64,000 bases of DNA from Tiliqua scincoides (lineage: Eukaryota > Chordata > Lepidosauria > Squamata > Scincidae): positions 265,619,024 to 265,683,023 of the forward strand of contig NC_089822.1 in the NCBI RefSeq assembly GCF_035046505.1, in the 5' to 3' direction. A program made the position numbers and the translations under genes. The notes beneath the pieces were generated by a model, which was not told the DNA's origin, made no database searches, and saw only the letters and a list, made by a program, of their open reading frames with translations. Within the stretch, counting starts at the first letter, position 1; each line of letters starts with the position of its first letter. This document shows, piece by piece, positions 52,430-62,800 of this stretch.

Positions 52430-54110
52430 GGAACTGGTGACACTTCTCGGTTGGGCTCTACTTACTCCAAGGGTGCCATAAATGTGCTTTATGATATGTT
52501 TATGACACCTATTGCTGGCGTTGAGCGCCAGCACTATTGGCCATTACGACTGGGCCCTTAGAGAGATAATAGAAATTCCTCCTGCGACTGCTCTGGGAAA
52601 CAGCTCTGCCAAGATGCCCCCATTACATCTGACTTCCTCCTGCTCCCTGCACTGGCAAATCAGGGTGTCCTCCCCCCCCCCCCCAAAGCAGGTATAATCA
52701 TCCAAGTTGCAGGACATCACCTGGAATGGATACAGTACCTGTCTTGTGTGCTGCTCAAGGTCACTCCTAGGGACTGGGCTTTGTGAAAGAACAGCTGCAG
52801 GAGGACTGAATGGAGGCAGACACTGCAGCAGGAAATGTGGGTCTCGGTGGGCCTGAAACGCTTTGAAGGAGCAAGGACTGCAAGGAGAGGATGGTGGTGA
52901 CTAGGCAGGCGGATGGAGGAAGAATGAGGATGTGTCTCACCCAGCTGAGGCATTTTTGGGTCAGGGAAATAGTGTCCATTTGCAGAAGGAAGAGGGCCCA
53001 AAGGGTCAATGAGTTCCCATCAGGCTTGTCTCCCTTACAGGCGGTGGGATGGCATCAGGGCCACCTTGCAGACCATCTCCTCTTCGTCATGGAGCGGAAT
53101 CAGCTACTCTGCAGCCTGTTCAGGTAAGGGACAGATCACCAGAGCAACGTGCAAGGAACACCTTGTTGTCCTACTGTCTTCCAAGCCTTTTCGTATTGTC
53201 CTTTAAATATTGTATTTGACCACTCAGAAGAGTGTGTGTGAACTCCAGAGAACTCCAGCAGCTGGAGAGTCAGATTACCAGTAAAATCCTGTAATTTGTC
53301 TCCATCTATTAATATGCCCTCGCATGTTGTCGGATGTTCCTTAAAGTTGAGAATATGTTTCTCTAAGCAGCACTCTTCCTTTTCCCACTGCATCAGGGAG
53401 GGGGGCCTTGATCATGGTGGCTGGAGTGAGGAGTGGAGGGGAATCTTTTCTCCCTTTATAAATCCGTTACACACTGCACTGTCCTTCCAAACAGTTTTAA
53501 GTGTCCTGCGAGTCTCGCCAGGGAGCCTCTACCCCCTCCTCTTCCAGTTGGACACCGTGGCCCAGCTGCTGCTGCTGGCCATTTGCTTCATCATGATTTG
53601 TTTTAGATTTCAGGGTTTGAATGAATGCCAGATGGACGCAGCAGGGTGCGTGTGCGCTGAGGGCAGGCTGAGGTTCTGAAGTGGCCTAACCAGATTATGG
53701 CCCAGGTCAAGAGCAGGCTCAGTGAACACCGCAATGTTCTATCAAAAGGGTGGAATGTTATCTCTGGGAACAGAACTTTTTTATTTTTTCCTTCCAGGGT
53801 CTGGTATCCTCTGAGGTGGTGACTGTGCGTGTCAAAGAGGAAGAGGAGGCTCTGCCAGATCCAGGCCAAAAGGCTTTGTACAGGGATGTCATGCCGGAGA
53901 ATTATGGGATGGTGGCTTCTGTGGGTAAGGGTATCCTTCAGTCTTGGTTTGTAGGAACCAAAGGCATGAGTTGATCTTCTTGATTCCCACTGTTAGGAGT
54001 GAACCATAAAATGGGGCATGTGGGGCTGGAAGTCATGTCCTGGATATGCCTAATGTTCCTTGCTGTTAGAGAGTTGATCATGGCCTGACTGATGCTCTCT
54101 GGACCTACAA
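52430..54110 (+). repeat. Segmental duplication, copy A (with KRAB relic)
   Basis: Text from GGGCTCTACTTACTCCAAGG and GGCCATTACGACTGGGCCCT, through GGACTGGGCTTTGTGAAAGA and GCGGTGGGATGGCATCAGGG, to the KRAB exon and its downstream intron recurs in the same order in copy B (54290-57480). Both copies keep an exon-like block ending CAG|GTAAGG (53041-53124 and 54865-54948), of unknown product. Confidence 0.85.
53798..53924 (+). pseudogene. Degenerate KRAB-A exon, copy A
   Basis: Acceptor TTTTTTCCTTCCAG, donor GTAAGG and the standard 127-base length are kept, and the frame is open: GLVSSEVVTVRVKEEEEALP, DPGQKALYRDVMPENYGMVA, SVG. Yet the core TFEDVAVYF is SSEVVTVRV, the tryptophan is gone and MLE is MPE, so TRIM28 binding is doubtful. 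It could be a variant KRAB or a dead exon. Confidence 0.75.
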
Positions 54111-55599
54111 AATGCACCACTTGTACCTGACCGTGGTTCTTCCCAATGCTCCGCCCTTCCGCCACCCTGGAGCATCTCTCCACTGCCTCAAATCTCCTTA
54201 CCGGCATTTATCAAACTTGCCTCCAATGACGGTGCATCCTCCACCTCCCGGCACTTTTGCAGCTCTGCCTGGGGCTGGCCTGGAGCCAGCTCTACTTACT
54301 CCAAGGGTACCATAAACATGCTTTACGGCACAGCACTACTTCAAGGGTACCATAAATATGATTTACGGCATGTTTATGACACCTAGCGCTGGCCCTGAGC
54401 TGCAGCACTATTGGCCATTACGACTGGGCCCTTAGAGAGATAATAGATATTCAGGGTTCCCCCCATCAGGTCTAATCGCCTGAGTTCCAGGACATCACCT
54501 GGAATGATACAGCACCTGTCTTGTGTGCTGCTCAAGGTCACTCCTAGGGACTGGGCTTTGTGAAAGAACAGCTGCAGGAGGCCTGAATAGAGGCAGACAC
54601 TGCAGCAGGAAATGTGGGTCTCGGTGGACCTGAGACTCTTTGAAGGAGCAAGGACTGCAAGGAGAGGATGGAGGTGACTAGACAGGCAGGGAAGGGAAGA
54701 AACAGGGACCAGGTGGCAGAAGGAAGAATGTGAAGCAAGGGAATGAGGATGTGAGTGTCTTACCCAATGGAGGCATTTCTGGGTTGGGGAAATCGTGTCA
54801 AGTTGCAGAAGGAAGAGGGCATGAAGGTTCAATGACCTCCCATCAGGCTTGTCTCCCTCACAGGCAGTGGGATGGAATCAGGGCCACGTTCCAGACCGTC
54901 TCCTCTTTTGCATGGAGCAGAATCAGCACCTCTGCAGCCTGCTCAGGTAAGGGGCAGATTACCAGAGCAACATGCAAGGAACACCTTGTCCTCCTTTTGT
55001 CTTCCAGGCCTTGAAGGAAACCTTTTTGTCTGGTGCTGTAAAATAGTGCATTTGACCACTCAGAAGAGTACATGTAAACTCCATAGAACTCCAATGGCTG
55101 GAGTGTTGGTTGACCAGTAAAATCCTGTAATTTGTCTCCATTTATTAGGACGTCCTAATTGTTGTCAGATCTTGTCATATGTTCCTTTGAGTTGAGAAAC
55201 TGTTTCTCTAAGCAGCACTCTCCCTTTTTCTCTGCATGGGAGGGGCCTCAATCATGGTTGCTGGAGTGAGGAGAGGTAGTTAGCCTTTTCTCCCCAGCCC
55301 TTCAGGAGTCCAAGTCACAGGCAGCACTGTCCTCCCAAGTCACACACAGCATTGTCCTTTCAAACTGTTGTAAGTGTCCTGTGAATCTCACCAGGGATCT
55401 TCGGTCCACTCCTCTGCCCTTGGACACCATCGCCCAGCTGCGGCTGCTCAACATTTGCTTCATCGTGATTGGTTTTAGATTTGGGGGTTTGTCTGAATAC
55501 CAGATGGATGCAACAGGGTGCTTGTGCATGAGTGTGAGCAGGAGAAGGTGGCTGAAGACAGGCTGAGGTTGTGATGTGGCTGAACGCAACAGATTATGG

Positions 55600-56416
55600 C
55601 TCAGGACAAGAGCCGTAGAGCTCAGAGCACATTGGCTGCCCTCCTTTTCCAGGCAGACCTTCAGTGTGAGCAGCTGAGCAGAGCAAGCAGACAGTATTAA
55701 GAACAAACTCTACCCACAGGAAGAGGCCATGAGAGCAGTGCAGTGCTGAGTGGGCAGTGGCTGAGGGGAAGAGGTCCCGGGAAGCAAAGGGCCAGAGCAG
55801 GAGGGTCCAAGAGAGAGACAGCCTGCAGCACGATGGTTGCTCACTCAGGACAGGCTGAGCGTGTGCATGTCCAAACTCTGGGCTGCTAAACTGGAGTTGG
55901 CTATTCCTGTTACATGCAGCACAGTGGTGTAATGCGTTTCATGCTTCTCTGTAAGCAACAATGCAGCTTCTTTGCACAATCGTAGTGGGCAGCAGTCTGG
56001 CCTCTGCTGGGACAGAGGGATTGCCAGGTCTGTGAGGATGCCAGTGTGGCTGCTGCCCTCTCTGCAAGTTGAGGTCTGTCTTCAACCACCTTCATCCTTC
56101 TCTTGGGCATCAATAGAATTCAGGAACTCAAGGAATGGTTCAGAAAGAGATCTTTAGGAATACCAACTATTGAAAGGAAGGTTACATCTTGTTCTGTGTC
56201 CCATGTTGTGTATGTGATGAAACAGTGACACAGTCTGAATGTTTCCTGGACCACTGTTCAATTACTGGTAAGTCGACCTGCCTCCCAGTCTAATACGATA
56301 GATGTGGCCACTGAATACCATAGAGGTGGTCACTCAAGCGATGTGGTATTTTTCCTCAGGTCCACGTGTGTCATACATGGATGGCACCTATTCCGTTAGA
56401 AAAGAGAGGATGATTT
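55600..56416. other. Copy-B-specific sequence, no gene
   Basis: Not present in copy A. Short frames only and no repeat recognised. Confidence 0.35.
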
Positions 56417-56973
56417 CACTAAGATGATTTCGGGGCTGGGGCACCTTCCTTATGAGGAAAGGCTCCGGCGTTTGGACCTCTTCAGCCTAGAAAAGAGACG
56501 CCTGAGGGGGGACATGATTGAGACATACAAAATTATGCAGGGGATGGACAGAGTGGATAGGGAGATGCTCTTTACACTCTCACATAATACCAGAACCAGG
56601 GGACATCCACTAAAATTGAGTGTTGGGCAGGTTAGGACAGACAAAAGAAAATATTTCTTTACTCAGAGTGTGGTCGGTCTGTGGAACTCCTTGCCACAGG
56701 ATGTGGTGCTGGCGTCTAGCCTAGATGCCTTTAAAAGGGGATTGGACAAGTTTCTGGAGGAAAAATCCATTATGGGGTACAAGCCATGATGTGTATGCGC
56801 AACCTCCTGATTTTAGAAATGGGTTATGTCAGAATGCCAGATGCAAGGGAGGGCACCAGGATGAGGTCTCTTGTTATCTGGCGTGCTCCTTGGGGTATTT
56901 GGTGGGCCGCTGTGAGATACAGGACTAGATGGGCCTATGGCCTGATCCAGTGGGGCTGTTCCTATGTTCTTAG
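56417..56973 (+). mobile_element. CR1 LINE, 5'-truncated, young
   Basis: Open frame GLGHLPYEERLRRLDLFSLE to SSLDAFKRGLDKFLEEK with stop, full 3' UTR and TATGTTCTTAGG end. Very close to the copy at 1050-2015. Present in copy B only, so it landed after the duplication. Confidence 0.92.
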
Positions 56974-57145
56974 GAGAAAATCACATGGAAAAACTGGTTT
57001 TATTTGCTAAATATACTATAGGAAATTACCAGTTGATCCCAACTTAGTTTCTCTTTCAGACTATGGGCAAAAAGCAGGGAAACGTTCTATCGAAAGGGTG
57101 GGGCGTTATCTCTGGGAACAGAACTGTTTTATTTTTTCTTTCCAG

Positions 57146-57272
57146 GGTCTGGTATCCTCCGAGGTGGTGACTGTGCATGTCAAAGAGGAAGAGGGGGTTC
57201 TGCCAGATCCTGGCCAAAAGCCTTTGTACAGGAATATCAAGCTGGAGAATTACGGGATGGTGGCCTCTGTGG
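57146..57272 (+). pseudogene. Degenerate KRAB-A exon, copy B
   Basis: 127 bases with AG/GT borders and an open frame: GLVSSEVVTVHVKEEEGVLP, DPGQKPLYRNIKLENYGMVA, SVG. It shares with copy A the SSEVVTV change and the loss of EEEW, so these changes came before the duplication. It continues toward the KRAB-B-like exon at 59345 in phase 1. Confidence 0.75.
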
Positions 57273-57769
57273 GTAAGGGTGTCCTTTAGTCTTGGTGTGT
57301 AGGAATCAAAGGTGTGAGTTGATCTTCTTGATTCCCACTGTTAGGATTGAACCATAAAATGGGACGTGTGGGGCTGGAAGTCATGTCCTGGACATGCCTG
57401 ATGTTCCTGGCTGTTACAGAGCTGAGCACTGCCTGACTGATGCCCTCTGGACCTGCAAAAAAATGCAGCACTTGTATCTGACAGTGCTTGCTACGCCTCC
57501 TCTGGTCCTTCTTCTGTATTGTTCAACTTCATACCCCATGCATTGGTGGTTTGTTGAGGACTAGGTGCTGCTGCTGGGGGGATTTTGGGTGACCTGCCCA
57601 TTGGTGCTATCACCAGGGAAATCTGAGGTTTCTCTGGCTGACTGAAGGGGCTGTGGATCCATGACCTGTGCCTGATGTCTCCACAGAAACACTTACCTGT
57701 TGTGCTGGGAGCATGATGCGGGTCTCCTCCTATAGGAGGTTTTAGGTCTAAAGTGAAGGGGGCTCAGGA

Positions 57770-58370
57770 TTGAAGATTATTTCTCCTGACTCCCACATAT
57801 GTTTTCCAGTTTACCTCCAGGGTTTGTGGCTGATGCCATCTTGGACTTGGTCTGAGCAGGTGTCAAAAAAAGCTTTTGCAACCTGCCACTTTCACAGCAC
57901 TGTTTGGCATCAGAGCCAAACAAAGGAAGAGGCCAATGGAGTCCTCCGTCTCTTGGTGTTCTTGATTTTGATACTTTTTCTTGTTAGGAGAAATGGCTTT
58001 GTACAGTAGGAGGTTTAACTGCCATTTTGAGTCAGAGGATCGCCCAGGGGAGTTTTGGCCCACAAAGCTACTCTTCATCCCATCATGTGGGAAGTTTTCA
58101 TTCAAGTAGGAATGGAATGTGGAATCAAGATTATTTTCCTCTCTTTCTGATACCAAGAACCATGTATGTTTGCTCAACCAGGGCTCGTGGCTTATGCCAT
58201 CTTGGACATCATCTGTTGGGCATCAGCAAAGTTTCTGGAACCTGCTGGTGTGCCAGCCCTATATGGGCATCAGATCCAAATGGAGAAACTGCTAGCTTAA
58301 GTCCTCCTTGTTTTGTTTTCTTTCAGTGACAGATCTTAGCATTTTCTCCTGTTATGAAAAACGGGTTTGC
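57770..58370 (+). repeat. Two ~350-base tandem units, no gene
   Basis: AGATTATTTCTCCTGACTCC... GTGGCTGATGCCATCTTGGA... GGCATCAGAGCCAAACAAAG recurs as AGATTATTTTCCTCTCTTTC... GTGGCTTATGCCATCTTGGA... GGCATCAGATCCAAATGGAG. Local duplication in an intron. Confidence 0.7.
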
Positions 58371-58479
58371 TCAAGAAGAACATTGTGAGCTGAGGGGAAG
58401 ACAAGTGGTGCCTTGGCCCTTTAAGCAGCTCTTCCTCCTCAGCCTGGTCTTGTCTGGGGAGGCATTCATGGTGCTCTGG

Positions 58480-58663
58480 GACAGAGGGAATCTGCCTTCC
58501 GAGTCAGACCAATCTGGCTTAGTACTGTCTACACTGATTGGCAGCAGCTGTCCAGGGGTTCAAGCAAGGATGTCTCCCAGCCCTCTCTTGAGTTGATGCC
58601 AGGGATGGTTTCTGGGTTTCTGGGATGTGTGCAAAACAAGTACTCATTCACTGAGCTATGGCT
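58480..58663 (-). repeat. tRNA-derived SINE, paralogous to 325-487
   Basis: AGTCAGACCAATCTGGCTTAG, TACTGTCTACACTGATTGGC, CTCCCAGCCCTCTCTTGAG and head TTCACTGAGCTATGGC (reverse). Confidence 0.8.
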
Positions 58664-58734
58664 GTTCCAAACTGGGAATCTGGTGCCCTAGTGAGAGTCT
58701 TGCTGAGGAGATGAAAAGGCAGGAGAAGGCCATC

Positions 58735-58983
58735 GTTTATTTATTTATTTTATTATATTTTTCACATTTTTATACCACTCTTCCTCCAAAGAGCTCAGGG
58801 TGGTGTATACAGCTGCTCCTCTCCTTTTGTCTTCACAACAACCCTGTGAGGTAGATGAGGCTGAGGGGAAGTGACTGGCCCAAGTTCACCCAGGAAGCTT
58901 CATGGCTGAGGGGGAATATGAACCTGGATCTTCCAGGTCTAGGTCCACCAAACCACTACACCATCCAGGCTCTCTGCTTGCCT
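58735..58983 (-). repeat. tRNA-derived SINE of a second family
   Basis: Read on minus: GCCTGGATGGTGTAGTGGTT (A box), AACCTGGAAGATCCAGGTTC (B box region), GAACTTGGGCCAGTCACTTC, CTCACAGGGTTGTTGTGAAG, then an ATAAATAAAT tail. Confidence 0.85.
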
Positions 58984-59344
58984 AAATTCTAGTCTCTTTG
59001 CAGAGAGGGAATTGCCAGAAGAGGAGGGGGACAGCTGGTCTTCAGGTTGAGGCTTCCCTTCCATGTGCTGAGAGGTTGATGAGAGAAGTGTGGCTGGTTT
59101 CAAATTTGCAACTGGATTCCCAACTGGTCCATCAATCCAGCACTCATCAGCAGTGAGCCTCTACTTACATAAACCAGACAGACACTTTCAGAGCTGACCA
59201 TGCAGCTCATTCATGTGCAGGTGTTCAGTGAGGTCACCTCTTGTCCTGTCCCATTCTGAGCTATTTTGGAGGTGGGGGGCAGTCGTTTGGAAAGGCTTGA
59301 TATTTTGTAGCTAGAAGGAACTCATTCTCTTGTTTCTTTCTCAG

Positions 59345-59434
59345 AGGAGTTTCCCAAACATTCCATTGTTACCCAGCTGGAGGAATGGGAGAGTGCATTT
59401 TTCCAGAAGCTCCAGGAAGAAGAAGAATCAGCAG
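59345..59434 (+). CDS. KRAB-B-like exon of zinc-finger locus 3
   Basis: The acceptor TTGTTTCTTTCTCAG and the donor GTAATT bound 90 bases in phase 1 to 1, encoding EEFPKHSIVTQLEEWESAFF and QKLQEEEESAG. It is paralogous to 727-807; the flanks also match (GTGTGCTGGCTGAAT... after both). The finger exon that would follow is not in the window; the DIRS element lies next. Confidence 0.7.
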
Positions 59435-59866
59435 GTAATTCTGTTACACACAAAACTGTTTAATACAACAGTAGCTGTGGATCAGTGTGTGCTGGCTGAA
59501 TGGGGACACCTCACGACTGCAAGCAAAATTTTGACCAAATGTCCCCTAAGGGACCAATTGACTCCTGTGTCGCCATGTAGCACAGATAATATGGCATTGA
59601 AACTGTTGTGAAGCCTGAGAAAATCCAGAGGGAGGACCCCTCTTGTGACTTTTCCAAAGAAACATTGTGTCCAAGGGATAAGAAGCTGCCCCAATCCCTG
59701 GGTGAGTCAGGTTGTAGCAAGAAGCCTGGCAGTCATAATTTTTTTCTCCTGCACAACAGCCAACTGTGAATGGTTTACTGAGAGGGCTGCAATCCTAAGC
59801 AATGCTTCGAATTGTTGCCTTGGGACCCTTTGGGGAGAAAGGAAGCAGAAAAATACTGGAAATAAA

Positions 59867-62800
59867 AGTAGGAATTTCTTACCAGAGAATTCCAGTTCTG
59901 GGAAAGGAAGGGTGGCATTCCTACTGCTGGGATGCCCCTCTTCCTGGGAGGCAGGATCGGAACCTTGATTGATGGATACTCCTCCCGCGTTGGGGGGCGT
60001 CCCTTCTGGTCCCCAGTCCAGACTCAAAAAGCAGGAAAAAACCTGAATGCTCCCCTGTGCCTTGGCTATGGCCTGTCTCTTGATGTGTCCACTGCCAGGG
60101 CTGACTTGGTAGAAGAAACCCTAATGAACTGTAGATGAACAACTACAGAGATAACAACCAAAAACAGTATTGAATAAACTAACTGGAAAACCACCCTGCC
60201 CCAGGCAGGAAGGGAGGATGGTTGTACCCTGTGGGGGAACTTGAGCTAGCAGTGTACCCCCCCCCCCCGAGCTGGAGAAGTGGCGGGTGGAATGCCACCC
60301 TTCCTTTCCCAGAACTGGAATTCTCAGGTAAGAAATTCCTACTTTCTCTGGGAAGGAAGGGCTGGCATTCCTACTGCTGGGATATAGCAGAGCCAACCAG
60401 GAGGCTGGGCCAGTGAGGGTTTGCTCACTGTTTTACCACCTGTTGCAACACCTTATGCCCCTTAGCGGCATCTGATGAAGTGGTTGAGGTTATCCGGTAG
60501 TGCTTGGCAAAGGTGTGGAACCACGTCGCTCCCCTATGGATTTCAAGAAGGGATACGTACGCAACAAATGCTGCTGTGGTGGCGGCACTCCTGAGGGAGT
60601 GTACCATAATCCCCTCTGGCCTGGTAGGCCAGTTGTATGCATGCCCTCAGCCAGCACGCTAGTGAGCTAACTGAGGCTTTGTGGCCCTGGTTGGAACCCT
60701 TATAGGTTACGAACAGGCCCTCCAACTTTCTAAAAGCCCTGGGGTGCTTGGCGTAGTAACGCAGAGCTCTGCGCGCGTCCAGGGTATGCCATGCCTTTTC
60801 TCTGGGGTGGATTGGTTTGGGGCAGAAAGATGAAAGAATAAGCTCCTGTGCACTGTGGAATAAGGAGTTGACCTTCAGAATGAAGGTCGGGTCCAGGTGG
60901 AGAACCACCTGGTCTTTGTGAAAAATGCAGAGCTTGGGGTTGATGGAGAGTGCCCCAAGCTCTGAGACCCTCCTAGCTGAGGTAATTGCCACCAGGAATA
61001 ACACCTTGAAGGTGAGTTCCCTGATGGGGACTGAGTCCAGTGGCTCGAAGAGTGCCTGAGTAACAGCCTCTAGGACCTTGTTCAGATCCCAGCTGGGGAA
61101 CCTGTGGACAGTCAGGGGTTTCAGGAACGTGACTCCCCCCCCCCCTGCCAGCAGGAACCTGTGGATGTGAGGGTGGGATGAGAGGGAATCCCCTGAGCCT
61201 GTTGCCAGGATGCTGCCTAGGGCAGCCACCTGCCTCCTGAGAGTGTTGGTGGACGGCCCCTTGTCCAGGCCCTGCTGAAGGAAAGCCAAAACGTGCTTCA
61301 CCTTGGCTCTCACCACTCTGACCCCCCTAGCCTCCACCCACCTGGTAAAGGTGTGCCAGGTGGGCTGGTACACCTTCTTAGCGGAGGCCTTCCGTGAGGC
61401 CAACATGGTAGCTGTGACCCTGTCAGAATCACCCAACCTGGCTAACAGGCCCTGCTCAACCTCCACGCTGCTAGATTGAAGAGGTGTGGCTGGGGGTGGA
61501 CAGTCGGACCCTGGAGCAGAAGGTCCTGCTGTAGCGGAAGGGTCCAATGGTTGTATGTTGACAGGCATAGGAGCTCTGGGAACCATGGTCGTCTGGGCCA
61601 CCTTGGGGCAATCAGAATGATCTCTGCCTGGAGTTGCTTTACTCTTTTGAGGAGTCTCTGCAGTAGTGGTACCGGCGGGAAGGCATACAGCAGACTGTGC
61701 AGCCAGGGATTGCATAGAGCATCTATGGCCTCTGCTCCCTCTTGAGGGCCCCGTAAGAAGAATCTTTGGAGCTGCGCGTTCTCCCTTGTGGCGAAGAGGT
61801 CCATGAGTGGCGACCCAAATCTCTCGCTCAGCAGGGTGAAGACTCGTGGGTTTGGTTGCCATTCCATCTGCAGGATCTGCTGCCTGCTTAGCCAGTCTGC
61901 TGTGGAATTGTCTATCCCGGCCACGTGTTCCACCCGTATGGCTCCAAGGTGTGTTTCGACCCAAGTGATGATGGCCGCTGCCTCTCTGTGGAGAGTTGTA
62001 GACTGCAGGCCTCTTTGCTTGTTCACATAGACCTCAGTGTTCACATTGTCTATTTTCACCAGGACCTGGTGGCCCTAGATCACAAGAGAGAACTTGTCCA
62101 GTGCCAGACAGATGGCTCTGAGCTCCAGGAGATTAATGTGCCTGTGGGAATCCTCCCTGGACCAGGTCCCTTGAGCCACCACCCCCTTGGTGTGGGCTCC
62201 CCAACCCAAAAGGCTGACATCTGTGGTGATCGCTGTCCATTCCGGGTTGGGGAAAGGGGAGCCTGTTGCCAGACGGGAGTGACTCCGCCACCACTCTAGC
62301 TCCTTCCTGACCTTGGGGGGAGTGGAAGTCTTGAAGTGGGAGTTGTCCTCTTATCTCCTGCTGGAATCGAAGGAGGAATCTCTGAAGCACTCTGGCATGG
62401 AAATGTGCCCATGGGATAATGTACTGGCAAGACACCATCATGTCCAGTAGCCTGCCCAGTGCCAACACGTCCTGTTGCTGCGCAGAGAGGTGCGCTTCCA
62501 GAAGCTGCCGCATTTTCTCGCATCTCTCTGGGGGCAGGGAAATTGTGGTGTTGGTAGTGATCAGGAGCAGGCCCAGATGTTCTAGCTGGAGACTTGGCTG
62601 CAGGCAGCTCCTCTCCCTGTTGATCACGAACCCCGCTTCCACGAGAGTGCCCACTGTGATCTGGATGTCCGTCAGGGCACACGCCCTGGAGGGGGCCCGG
62701 AGGAGAAGTTCGTCCAAGTTGGGATACAGGAAAACCCCATGTAGGCATAGGTGGGTCACAAGGACTTTTGTGAACACGCGTGGCGCTGTGATGAGCCTGA

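Larger units (their letters stand above)
54290..57480 (+). repeat. Segmental duplication, copy B (with KRAB relic)
   Basis: Matches copy A in order, but about 1.5 kb longer between its middle and its KRAB exon because of extra sequence including the CR1 at 56417-56973. A ~50-base unit, CAAGGGTACCATAAA..., is doubled at 54300-54375. Confidence 0.85.

Noticed and set aside
60543-61964. A host recombinase or integrase-like gene
   Set aside because: It is part of a DIRS element with reverse transcriptase, RNase H and terminal repeats in the right order.
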